Origin: Euborellia annulipes
Lineage: Eukaryota; Arthropoda; Insecta; Dermaptera; Anisolabididae
Direction of reading: 5' to 3'
Length of the DNA stretch: 64,000 nucleotides
Assembly: GCA_023213315.1 (NCBI GenBank)
Contig: JAKCPI010000979.1
Coordinates: 38,952 to 102,951 of the forward strand
Below are positions 11,601 to 25,209 of the stretch, piece after piece. The position numbers were made by a program, and so were the translations under genes. The notes beneath the pieces were generated by a model that searched no databases, was not told the origin of the DNA, and saw only the letters and a program-made list of their open reading frames with translations. Position 1 is the first letter of the stretch. Each line of letters opens with the position of its first letter.

Positions 11601-14600
11601 GAGGGGGGGGAGTTTTTTTTTTCACACGGCTCTCGCGTCTCACTCATTAATAAATATTTATTGCCAAATGAAATTTCTATTTATTTTAGAAAATAGGAAG
11701 AGGGATTGATTGGTTTGGGAAAAATTGAAATGATCGATGAATATGGATTTATTCAAATTTCTCTCTCTCTCTTGAAAACTAATCTTAAAACGATTCAATT
11801 ACACATTATCAGGGCCGCCACGTGGGGGTGGTAAAATTGTTCACCGCACAAGATCGCCAAAATTTATAGTAGGCCTACTTATAGTTTTTTTTTTAAATTT
11901 AATGTTCCTTGGAAAGTGGCAGACGGCACGGCAGGGGCACGGCACGTCTAGTGGAAATTGACCTAAAGAGTGCAACAGAACCCCATAAAGGGGCGCCAAA
12001 TTTCAATTTGAACAAGGGCGCCTAATACCCTCGCGGCGGCCCTGCATATTATGAGCCGCCTACAGGGAAAGGGGGCATCAACGGGGCCTGAGTTTCTACC
12101 CTAATTTGTAAAATGTTGATTGAGGAAGGCATATATCCCACGTTCTATCAATATATCGAATTTTTTTACGATCGCAATAATTCCCCGTATTAATTTATCT
12201 ACATGTTATTATATACCTGTATTATAGGTAAAAGAAAGTCATTGATAATTTCCCATTATGATATAATTTTTATTTTAGTTGGCACGTTTGTTCAATAGAC
12301 AACATGTTTCGTGTTGCGTGCCTTGATTGTTTCATTCAGGTTTAATGGGGAAGGGGACGGGGGTAGGAGGGGGGACGGGGGCAGGGGGAGAACCTTGAAC
12401 TTTGGCCAGTCCAGTGAAATAAGTGAGAGAGTAGGTGTGCCACCCGTAAATTGTTCAAATTAAATAAACAATTTTCCAGCATATAAGTCAAATATGAAAA
12501 TGAAAATGCCCACATAAAACCAAATGAAATTAAGAACACGCTTTTAGAGCTTGTAGATTATTTATTTTAACCCAAAACATGAAGCCTCCCAGAAGCTGGC
12601 GGCCCAGCTAGTTTTAATTCTCTTTTAAATAATTAAAATTTCTTTCTGTAACAGTGATGAGAAAAGAGAGAGTTGTTTACGCTTACGCCAATACTAACCT
12701 CTGCGGCAGTGTCGAGTTGTTGTAGTGCCTTCGTTCTGCTGGTGGCTGATATCGAATTCGAGACGGCGATGGGGATGGTGTGGCAACTGTTACACCCCGT
12801 TGGTGGTGATGGTGACCAGAGGAGCGGAGACTCGATGTTGTCGGCCCTATATAAACATTAATTTAAGAAAAATTATGCTGGCCAATTTAAATTAAAAAAT
12901 AATTCTTTTCAATGAGATATACAAATTTGAATTAACAAGAAGAGGGTGCAGCCAATCTATTTGTCAACATTCTTTATACCGAAACGTTAGGGCTATTACA
13001 ATAATAGATTTGTCTCGGATTAAATTATAATAGAGTTCATAAGTATTGTGTCGAACAGGGGCGTATATAAGGGGGGGGGCGAGGGGGCCCGCCCCCACAA
13101 AAATTTTCTATATGCATATACATATATAAGAATATAGAGCTAATAATGGGTCTCGCCCCCCCCCCCCCCGAAATGTTTGCGCCGCCCCGTAGCGCGAAAA
13201 TGTAGCCTCCACAAAAGAGGTAATGTTCCGCGAACGGCACATGGCAAAAAAACTTTTGTTCCGCGGGCGGCAAAAATTTAGCGTCTCTAAAAAAAGGTAA
13301 AATATTTCTCCGGACGGGAGGGAAATTTGGTTCCGCGAAAAAGAGAGCAGCCCCCCCCCCCCCGAAAAAATATCTTTATACGCCCCTGGTGTCGAATGTA
13401 TAATATACTAATAACACGGCCATCGGGTAGCGTGCTGGTCTTCTATACAAAGGGTCGCGGGTTCGGACCCCAGGCAGTCCGATGATTTTATTTGTGAAAG
13501 ACTCTCTATTATAGTACGAATATTTTTCTTTTTCTAATGGAATATCGATCATTTTTCGATCTAAAACAGCGCGCTAATTGAAATTCTCAATTTTGCGGTG
13601 AAAGACGAATAAAAAATGAATAATTGTTTGTTTGTTTTTTTAATCATTAGTTGGATTTAAGGCTAGAATTGTACCTGTGCTGGGTAGAGGAACTGCAGAC
13701 TGTCGGGCAGGGGAGTCCATCTGGTTGATCCTACGTAGGACATCTGCCAGGGTGGATCGAAGGCAGACAAGTTCATCTCCTTGTTCTAATACTTTGCGCT
13801 CCAAATCAGCCACCCTTTCTCGAAGGGAGGCATTCTCCGTCTCCAGCATGTCATCTACAAAATATTAAAATTTTCATCATTTTAGCATTTATTTCATTTT
13901 AAGAGAAAACCTTTTCTAAATATTTGTGTAAGTCAACAGAAAATGTGTCATTTAATCAATGCTAGCTAGATAGAGCTGAGGGTTGTGTGTGGAATTTGAG
14001 ATAGCTAAATATTTATTTTCGATAAGAGTCATTTATTTGATTTGATTTGTAAATTGAAAGGAATTTTTTTCTTCCAGCTCTTCTTTGGAAGAATGTTCTA
14101 TTTCACCGAGACGATTGACTTCCCACCTCTCGTTGCTTTGAAGAGCCAATCTTCATTTTGTGAGTTTTACATTTTTCTATTTTTATTTTGCACCAATTTC
14201 TTTTTGTATTGGGGTTGCAATAAAATATTTGACCCGTTCCATATAAAAATCAATATATTTTCAAGTAATGAATAAATAATGAAAATTAAGTAGCCTAGCC
14301 CAGGATCAATAACTAACCAATAGAAGAGGATAGTTATGCTGTGGTTTTTTAGCTTGATTGGCATTCGTTTGGGTGTGGTTGGTTGGCTCTCCCTCTCTCT
14401 CCCTGTTGCGATTAATTATTGACTGGGTTGGGTAGAGGAAAATTTTGCAAATTATAAGATTGCTTAAAAACAAACACCCAATTAATTAACCCCTCCTCTC
14501 TATTGTAAACATGTTATTAGATGCAGAGAAAATTGGATTTAAACAATTAAGATTGTTTGCTTATTTCTTTCTTATTTACATGTGACTTTCTTATATAACT

Positions 14601-17600
14601 AGTGGATCGGTCTAAAAGAAAACACCAACATCACTGCCCAAATACAACGAAAACTTTGATGGTATCTTGGATGAATTTTATGAGGCAGTGCTCCTTCCCA
14701 GCTCGGCAGGTCCCGGGTAACCAAGTCGGAGTCATCCCCATTTTAAGCCACTTAGGCCATCTGTGGGGTGAGATCTCCCACTTTCCTACCCTAAGAGGAG
14801 ACTTCGACAATGTAGAATTATTTGCACTCGAACCCGAGTTGTGTTGGAACTTCAGACCCTTAGCCCTTTGCCTCCTCTTTACTTTATCCCATCTTGTAAG
14901 CCTTTTCGGCATCTTAGACGATACTCATCATAGCCTACTAATACGATATACCTAGCAGGCCTGCGTTCATTTATCCAAACCGTGCATTTTTAATAAGGAT
15001 TTAAACGATGCTTATATATTTACCGATAGTTACGATATTAATGTATCCAAATGATTTAAATATTCATCGAACTATCTGGAACACGATCCCCCCCTTTCCC
15101 TCTCACTCCCCTTGGCTTTTAAGGTTATCAATATTGACATTTGTTTACCCTTTCTGCCACCTGGGGAGGGGGTTCTCTTCTCTTATATATGCTAGTAAAT
15201 CAATTTATTTTATAGATGTTCTTTCAAATGTGTATTCTCATATCTCCCCTCCTCAAATTGTTTGAAGCTCTTTGAGGCACTACTCTTTTTCGGCATCTAA
15301 GGCCATTTATACCCTGGCCCTTTTTATTTCAAATGGTTGATAGCCAATTCTTGTCGTTAAAGCCTGTGAGTGTATCGTGACAGCATTTTCAACTAGCTAT
15401 TTGCTAACTCTGTTTGTTTTTAATATTAAAATATTTGATTTTGTCAATCTATAAAAAAATTTTTTTTAGTAATATTTAAATTAAAAATGTTTAGAATAAA
15501 TATTAGAATAAAATGTCTTTGATAATGGCTAGTAGTTTCTAAATAAATACCTATAGCTCTTCCGTTTTAGAATAATATTTGGAAAATAATAAAATTCCAA
15601 TTTTGAATTTAATTGAAGAAAAAATAAACTCAAAAAATCAAGAGAGGGAGGGGAGAAGGAGAAAATTATTTATTCTTTATTTTGTTAGCAGATTAAAATT
15701 TATATAAAAAAAAAAACTGAAAAAGTGCTTCCGTAAAGTACTAGTACTCTCGACTTACTGTAAAGTAGTATTATTTGTTCGGGGGGGGGGGGGGGAGATC
15801 GCCAAGTCTAAAACGCCTGTCGATAGGCAACCAGTTGGGCGAGCTTTTAACGAATCTCCATTTTACTTTTCCATGAGGGATGATGACTTGGCGGCTCTCT
15901 GCTCTCCCTGAGCGCACGTCAAAGTTCAAATGTTTTTTTTTTTCTCAACAACCAACCCTTCTGACTACGCCCATACTAATTTTACTTCAATTACATTCTC
16001 AATACCCCTTCTATTGATCAATTTCTAAAACAAACCCAAACGAAATGATTAAAATAGGCAATATGACTAAAACAAACAACTTTCTTTGCTTTTAAAAATA
16101 TACTAAGAGCACATAATGTTTAATTTAAAATAAACAGAGATGAACTTAAAAAATAGTAAATTTCAAACACGAATTGGGGGAAAAGGTGAGAAGAACTTTG
16201 GAACGCATTTCATACATAAAAATATCCCCGCGGTGCCAGGGCCGGATCTAGAGGGGGGCAGTGGGTGCGTGTGCCCCGGGCGGCAGATATCAGGGGGCGG
16301 CAATTAAAGAAAGATTTCTAAAAAAAGGTAAAATCATATGAATTTTGTATAGAAAATTTTAAGGAGGGGGCGGCAAATTAAATTTTGCACCCCCTAAAAA
16401 ATCTCTTAGTTCCGGCCCTGCGCGGTGCCTACTTTTATCGGCCTTTTAAGTTACGTTAATGTAAATATTAAAGATCTTTTTTTATTTAATTTTTAAGCAT
16501 TGTTTTCCTTTATTCTTTGATTTGATAAAGTTTTAATATTTTTAAGAGTTGGAAATTATAATTTATAAATAAACAAGCCGCTGGCTAGGGCCCCCTGTCG
16601 CGGACCCTCGCCTTTCCTTCATCATGTGCCGCAATTGTTCAGACAACTCGTTTCAAGCAATTAACAGAAATAACTACTGTATACATATCTGTCTCAGTAA
16701 GAAATATATGCCTCCTATCTTCTCTGGAATATGAATAGCTCAAATTAGCGGAGTATACAGATGAACTTTCATTTGCATGTGGCTATTGTGGGGCGTTCCA
16801 AACGCTCATTCCCTGGAGCCACTCACCCAACATTTCGCAGCTCTTGTGGCAATGCTTGACAGCAACCTTTTAGTAATTAAATGTTTTTTTTAAGGATGAA
16901 AATGCCCCAAACTACCGTTATTAATTTTTGTGTTTTTTCTTCCTCCATAATCACCTCAAAAAACTTGTATAGTGCAATCTCTGGGTTTCGGGGTCCCAGT
17001 GAACGAGGCTCGAGCACTTCGGCAAATAATGGTCGGTTCTGTTTTAGATTTTAAAAATAAATATATTTAAAACAATTAAATTATCCTAAAAACCTTAACA
17101 AAAATTGCATTTTTTGAGCTAATAGGAGAGAATTATGGAGAAAGAAAATAACCTGAAAATGTTTTCTATAAAGTTAAAAAAAGATGATAAGAAGGCGTGG
17201 CTCGTGATTTGAGAAGAGGAAATGGAAAGTAGCAATTGGAAAATAGAGAGAAATAGGAACAGGGCAGCTGACACCTGCCACCTGCCCTTAGAGCCCTTCT
17301 TTCTTTTCACTTCCCTTGACTCTCGCCACAGTTTCTGTCCCTTTTTTGCTCCTCTCATATTACCTAAGCTTAAGAATTATTTTTTTACTTTTCCGGTTGG
17401 AAAGGGGATAACAAATTATGAATATTTAGGCCTACTTACTTTAGAGCTGCCCTCTAATGAATTGGCATAAAATCTTATTGTCTTGCTATTGATCTTGCTT
17501 TGTTTATATTCAATTTTATTTTATTAATATTTAAATAAAGGCCTGGCAATGCATTAGAGTAACAGTTACTAAGATCGTTGCTTTCAATCAATGCTAAAAG

Positions 17601-20600
17601 CTGCGAAACCTTGGCTAGGAGGCTCCGGGGAATGCAGCATATGGAACGGCCCCCAGTAGCCAGGGGTACTGTGCAAATCGGCGGTAGGATTTTGGGGGGG
17701 GAAAAAATTTTTTCCCCCCCCCCCTTAAAATTTTCAAACAAAATTCTATCTTTTACCTTTTTTTTAAACTTCCTTTATTGCCCCCCCGTCTCGCGCCCCG
17801 GCCCTCCCCCCCCTCCCCCCTCCCCCCCCCATGTAATTGAAAGTAGTGTATACAGTATATAGGCCTATCATATGGAAACTATAGTGCGCAAATTTTCAGG
17901 CAATTAATAAAACGAAGCCCGGCGGCTAGTATATGTAAAATAACTGCATTTCAATTAGAAAGCCTCCCTTAAAATAAAAATTTGAGAAAATTGGTATGTT
18001 TAATAGTCTACTGGAAAAAAGAAAAATTAACCACAGCCCTCTAGCATCCCCTAATTAATTACGATATTGAAAGAATTTATGCGATCTCTCTACTATTTAT
18101 GAAAATAAATCTGGCGTCTTATTTTAAAATCGTTTTCCATATATTTTCTTGATCTGCTTGTGCGATCAATATTATTTAGGGATTTCAACTATTTTTCAAC
18201 TCCTCCGCCTGGGGCGAAATTTCAGTTCGAAATTGCTCTGCTTAGACAGGGGGGCTTCGCCTCCTAGACCTCCTCAGCAATTACATTACTATTCCAATCC
18301 AGTGCTTGCTTGAGGATTTGTTCACATTCATAGAATATATAAATGCAATGAATAAGCGCTGCAAAAGCTCGGGATTGATGACCCCGAGCAATCAGCGTGT
18401 GGAACGCCCCCCAGGTGCCATCGGTACAATGTATATTTAAGAAATAACTCCTAAATGGCATTCTCAAGCCGAAAAGGGTTTTAAAAAAATGCAATGAATA
18501 CATAGATATTTCTCTATGCATTTCCTATGGGAGAAATCGTAACTTTAGGAATTAACTCCAAAAAGTTATAGGAATTTCGGGACCCGAGTATTTTTCCTGG
18601 ACTCTCCATAACGTCTTTTATAAGACTGCAAAATTTCGTTTCAAAATTCCAAAGGGAAGTTGGTCAAACAGAGCGGGACAGACGGACAGACAGACAGACG
18701 GACACTCCGCTATTAACAATTTGATAAATTTCTCGTTAAAATTTCTTTCTTCATTAGGCTATACATTCTACTACCACATAGAGCACTATTATGCAAAATT
18801 TCATTCATTTCGGTTCAGAAGGTACAAATAAGCATGGGAGCTCTCTCTTGGCACAGGTGCTTATTTATTATTTGCATTTGGGACGCTGAAATATTTAAGA
18901 AATTTAGTGAAAATAAACAGATTTTTAAAGGTTCCAATCACTCTTCGGTTCTTCTGATTGTTTAATTATAATCGAGACCAGTTTTTGCACCAAAGGCGAT
19001 TGCTATTCTTATGCTATCCTATTATTTCGTACAGAAAAAGTAAAAATAATTGTATAATTGTGCATGTGCATGTGCATTCAATCATTATTAGTTGTTGCCT
19101 TATTTTATTTGCCTTTCAATCAACCAGGAGAGAAGGGAAGGGACGCAGAGAAAGGTGTGAAGCAAACGAATTCTTTTTATTTAACAAAATCAATTTGATA
19201 AATTGCAATTACCTGGGAACAATAATAGGAATTTGTTTTTCGTAAGACAATTGCGTTATAAATAAACTCAACTTGTTTTTGCTGATTGGGCAAAAATAAA
19301 AATAATTTTTAAACTCTTATAATTGAAAATTTCATGGAAGATAAATATTTCGTAAATTAGGCGTGCCATCTTTGGAAAGAAAACATTTACAGAATCCAGG
19401 AGAAAAATGTAAAATGTTGGGCCTTATTAATTTGAACTCCGTGGGCTGATTGGCCAGCCCTGGTTTCGACCTTGAACTGGATCTTTAAACCCAACTGCTG
19501 ACACTGAAATTAAATAAATTTTTATAAGGAAGAGTTTATGCTAGAAGAATTGATTATTTTAATGTTTTTGAAAAATGAGAACATGTAGAAAAAGCAAATT
19601 TTTGCTTTTCCGCCCCCGAAGTGACCGGATTCCTATGCAATTGCGTATTCTACTTGCTAACATGTGCGCCCCGGGCAAACCAATTTTTTATCCGAATCAC
19701 ACCACCAATTTTTGCATATTTGTGGGGTGAATACTGCATAAAGTTGCAGCCAAATATATTTGTGGACCCTTCTTCTACTGGAATTAAAAAGGGCAACGAG
19801 ATTGCAAAAACTACCCACTACATTAAGGGCGGGAAAGCTTTGCAACTTATCTAAAAGTTGTTTGTAAATATTTTGATATTTTTTGTGGCGAATTTTTTAC
19901 AACAAGAAGGAGCAGAAGAGCCCCCCCCCCCCCGGCTCTGAGAAAAAGCAAGCAAGGGCCAAAGGGTCACGAACGGATAACGAATAAAGAAGAAGACCAT
20001 CACCGTCGCATATATTTGAAAAGGATACTAATCTAAAAAAGTTGAGAAAACCTTCAAAATAATCCCGATTATGTAAAAGAATTTTTTTAAACATCTAATT
20101 TGCTGGGAAAAATGAATAAATTCGTTTTGTTTATACGTCTTTTGGTTTCTTAAATTGCAAAATGTGCTCAATAATTTGTCAAATAATTAAATAGAGAAAC
20201 TTTAAACAAAACAAAAAACACTCACACTCACACATACATTCACACAGTCTTTTCGGCAACTTTATATTCAAATAAAATAATTTTTTATTATTAATACTTG
20301 AATAAAGAAACAAAAACAAAGAGCCTCAGACTCCAATTACTTCAAAAATATTCGTTAACAAAGGTCAGTGTCAAAAGAAAGAAAGCAAAACTCACTCCAT
20401 GCATTCATGACAGTAGTGATGGTGTCCTCTGGACTCGTGGTGGTGGTCACCCCATTCATTGCGACTAGATTCTTGTTATTTATCACTTGCACTTGCACTT
20501 GCACTTGCATGTCAGGGGCAGGGGCAGGTGGTGTCGAGCCATGGTCAACTGACTGACTGACTGACTGACTGAATGCTTTAGACCTGCTCGTTCTCCTCCT

Positions 20601-23600
20601 CCCTTATCATTCTCCTATTCCATCGCTCTACCTACTACTACTACCCAACAACAACAACAACCCGAAAAAGAGAGCTCTAGATTACGCGCGCAGATCGATA
20701 GCCAGACACCCGTGACGTCACACTTCCCCTCATTCGCTCTTCTTCTCCTCCACTCCCACCCCTCCCTCCCTCCCTTTGTTTTGATGGTCCATCATTAAGA
20801 TTACAAAACTTGAGAGAAAGAGGCCAACTCGCTCAGGGCCTGTACTATTGACAACTTGGTTTTATTATTGGAGTTAGAAGGTTGATTCAATTAATAAATT
20901 AATCGCATCTTTTCCGCTTGATTAAAAAGGTTTTTTTGTGCTAGGGGTCAGGGTTTCGCTTCCAATATGTTTGAGCTATGTTTATTTCTTTATTATATAA
21001 CCCAGAGCGACGTTTCGGTCGACTATGCGACCATTTTCAGGGTTCAGCCAACAGAAAAACCCTCTTATGTTCTTTGATAGACATTTATTAAAATAAAATA
21101 AATAAAATACTTTGGCGCTGAATGCTATAGTTGTATATAGCTGAAGTTATAATATCTGATAGATCGTAATGAATTTTATGAAATATCTATCAAAAAACAT
21201 TTGAGGGTTTTCTGTTGACTGATCTCTAGCCATAAAGGATGGCCCCATAGTCAACCGAAACGTCGCTCTAGGTTCTATAATAAAGAAATAAACATAGCTG
21301 CTTGGCCTTTTATTTCTTCTACTACATATTAATTCAGCTATTCACCTCGCTAACATAATAAAGTATTTTGGATGCCAGTTAATAATTTAGAACAATGGAG
21401 TCGGAGTAAATAAATTTAAAAAAAAATTTGGTGTGATCTGTTGCACAGCACACTACTTTCTCTTATCTTCGGTAATCGAAAGTTGTGTTTTGTGCTTATC
21501 ACACCAAATTTTTCGTGTCAAGATAAGTTATATTTAGTTCTCCGCCGATATATTAGAATTAAAGATGTTTTTTTTTTTTTTTTTTTAAACACTCACACTT
21601 TTTTCTCATTCACTCTCACATTCACACACACATACACACAATCTTGTCGGCAACTTTTACGATAACCGTTACTTAATAATATATATTTAGAAAACCCAAA
21701 ACACAAAATATATAATACTAAAAAAAGGATATTCTAAAAAACTTAAAAAGGCGAAGTTGCGGAAAAAAAGGGGGAGGGGGGGGTGGGTGGGGGGGGGGAA
21801 AGAAAAAAAAAAAAATTATTTATATAAAAAAAAAAAAAAAATAATATATATTTATTTGGGGGTTCAGGCATTCTTATTTAAGCCATTTGGTATCCAATTG
21901 GCTTAAATAAAATCTTCGGACTGCCTGGGGTCCGAACCCGCGACTTTTGGTATACGAGGTTAGCACGCTAACCTCTACGCCAAGCCCCGAGGGCGAATTC
22001 AAGATGTAAAACTTATAAACATGGGAAAATATTTATATTTTGTTACCATGGCAACCATTTCTCCCATCTTTCCTATGAAGTACAAGAGTAAAGAGGTCTT
22101 CAGAAGATTTCAATGACAAAATGAGAATATACATTTTAAAGAGCATCTAAAAAAATAATTGATTTTTGAATTTTAAACAAAATCGCGGGAATTTTGAGAA
22201 AATCGAAAAAAACTGAAAAAGTGCATCCGTAAAGTACTAGTACTCTTTGGCCGATTTTGATTAAAAGCTTATTTACACGCTCTAGGGGGTGCATAACTTA
22301 AATATAAAATTTCAACCTTCTAGTTCTTTTTGTTCTTGAGATATTTTGTTCACTCACACACACAAAGACAGACCATGTCGCGAAAACCACTTTTTTGAAC
22401 TCAGGGGACCTCAAAACGTGTATTTCCATCAAAATCTCAACCCGAATATGATTTTTGCCATGAATCCAATACTTATACCAGTTGATATTTCTTCGCCACA
22501 AGCCTTCATGTTCAGACTTTCCTCTCTACCACTTAGTATCGTCTATTTCGTCTCTCCCACCGCGTTTTGGGCGCTCCTATCTTCGTTCATATCGCCTCTC
22601 CATTAACTGCTCTCTTATCAGCTTGGTTATACTGTACATTTTAAGAGGCTTCTCTATGAGGACGTTTTTTTTTATAGAAATGTTATTCAATCATTTTTGA
22701 ATTTAATAGAAAAGGATGAAGCGGGTGAATGATCTTTGATAGTCACGTGATGAGGATTTTAATGATTCAACTCTCTCTCTCTCCAAATACGATAACACAT
22801 CTATTATAGGCTCTATTTATTTATTTATTTATTTGTTAAATATTCAACAGGAACAAAAAACAAATCAAAAAGTCATTGGGTGTAAAGTCTAATGACAGCG
22901 GCTTAGCCAGGGGGGGGAGGGGAGGAGTTGGTCCCTAAAATACCTTTGACTTTACAAATTATTCTTTTGTACGACATCAAATAAACAAAATATTGAAACG
23001 ATCTTAAATTTATTGTTATTAAATAAAGAAAGTAAAGAAGAATTTTGCATAAAAAATAATTTTTTTGAAAGTTGTTCAATTTTTGAGAAGAGACAGGAAG
23101 GAGTTGGAGTTGTCTCTTCTCACGAGTGCAACTCTCTCATTTCACAATGTTTCGGTCTATTTTATTAGACCATCATCAGGACAACTGATTGTTAATTATA
23201 ATTTATATTCTTGAAAAATTATTACGCTACAATTGTTATTTTTTATTCATTATGTAGCTACATTTCACCATATGCAGATGAAGACTTTTTTTTTAATTTA
23301 TTGATATTTAAGGTCTTTTTCAGCAACGGTGGCGAAATCGCGTTGATTGGTAGCAAATTCAAATGAAATACATATTTGTCGCTTGAGACGGGACTCCTGG
23401 CACAAGAGGCAGGAATTTTACAACTGTGTTAGGGCCCAGGGACCAGATGAAAATCTGTTAAAATTTTAAAAATACAAATTTTGCTAATTGGCAATCTCAG
23501 GGCGCAGAAACTTTAGAAGTAATATCTAAATCTTCTAATTTAAATTATACGTATAGACGCTATACATGGGAAATATTAAAAAATCAAAAATTCTGTTCTC

Positions 23601-25176
23601 TGTGATTGCCAATTGTATTTTTTTCTGCATCTCGTCGTTGATTCTTAAAAACCCGCTATGTGAAAAAATGAAATTTTACAGGAATGTATGTCAGTTTCTT
23701 ATTTCATGTCAAAAAACTACTTAAAGTTATATTACTGAGCACACATACCAGGTTTTAAATTTATTTATTTTAAATTTTCTGCTCTTTCTGAGCTTATAGT
23801 AAATATTCCCAGCCATTTGACAAAAAATAACGAACATGTCAATATAAAAACCTAAAAATGCACTTAGCAGGTTTTTCAGAATCAACGACAATATGCTGAA
23901 ATACATAATACGATACATTATATTCACTGTGATTAAAAAAATAACAAAGTTTTTAAATTATAATTAAAAATCTGTTGTAGCTCTAACACCTGACGATGAT
24001 CTAATAAAATTAGACCGAAACGTTGTGAATTGGGAGTTTCATTGGTGAAGAGACTACTCCATCTCCTGTCATTTTAGTAAAAGGTAGATAAAAATACAGC
24101 TTTCCATTGAAAGACCAAGTCTTGTCTTGTTCTTGAAAGCTTGGCCTAGAGATAAAATACAATAATTATAGGATATTTTAGTTTCCCCCTAAGGAGCAGA
24201 TAGCTTTTTTGTGTCCCAGTGTTTCTAAAGACTCGGACTGGCCTCGCCTGAGCGATAGGCAACCAGAGAGGCAAGAAGGGACGTCAGGAGTCGACTGGTA
24301 AGGGGAGATGGAGAAGAACGAATTTTATCAATATACCCGTATATAATATTTGGATTCACCTAATGGTTTGCACCTTTAGTATATGCTAATACCGAGAGCG
24401 AGAGAGAGGATGCTGGATGCTCAAGGTCATGAGATGCATCGAACCCAGGAGATTTGCCAGGATGCCAGGTCAATTCCCAAAATACCTCACTTACGGGGAC
24501 ACTTATTTTTATCAAAAGGAGCACAGCAAGAAAATCAACTCGAGTTGAATATAACAATATTCCGAATTCATGTTGATGTTGACCATGAATCTTTTATTCT
24601 TATTAGATTTGTATAAGACCTTGACATAGAAAAAGAAAAAAAAAAAAAAAAAACTCGCTCTAATCTAATAAAGAAATAAAAAGAAAACCAAGTTTGGAAT
24701 TGATTTTTATTTTAAAAAGAGAATATGATGACAGAAGTGAAAGATAATTCTTGGCCCCTACATAATGAAAAAATCTGGTGTGACTGGCGCACAGCACACA
24801 ACTTTCTCTTACCTTCGGAAATCGAAAGTTGTGTTCTGTGCTTGTCACACCAGATTTTTTGTGTCGGCATGTATTTAGTTCCCGACAGTAGACCTATATT
24901 TGAATTTCAAAATGTACAATTCAATTCAATTCCTCGAGTTTGGCGTAGTAGGTAGCGTGCTAACCTCATATACCAAACGTCGCGGGTTCGGACCCAGGCA
25001 GTCCGATGATTTTATTTAAGGGGGTTCAGGACCTGGAGCAAAACTGAAAAAGTACATTAGTAAAGTACTAGTACTTTTTGGCTTTTGATTAAAAGCTTAT
25101 TTTCACGCTCCAGGGGGGTACAAAACTAAAATATAAAATTTCAGCCTCCTAGCTCAATTCCTTAATTCCTTATTAA

Positions 25177-25209
<33 letters not shown>

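Larger units (their letters stand above)
23095..24072. repeat. Fold-back element F4 (~980 bp) with hammerhead-like motifs in both arms
   Basis: The left arm (AGGAAGGAGTTGGAGT onward, to about 23190) and the right arm (about 23980-24072) are inverted copies. The interior holds a decayed SINE B (about 23285-23420) and noncoding AT-rich DNA. The ORF at 23727-23927 has no domain. Confidence 0.75.

Noticed and set aside
14602..14955. 117-residue ORF as a gene
   Set aside because: It overlaps a similar-sized antisense ORF, contains SINE-like words and has no recognisable domain or splice partners.
20551..20575. CRISPR-like short direct repeats (GACT)n and other microsatellites
   Set aside because: Simple tandem repeats without spacers in a eukaryotic intron.
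24936..25023. tRNA gene with GGTTCGGACCC box
   Set aside because: It is the head of the repeated family A SINE, followed by the family-specific tail sequence rather than a terminator.
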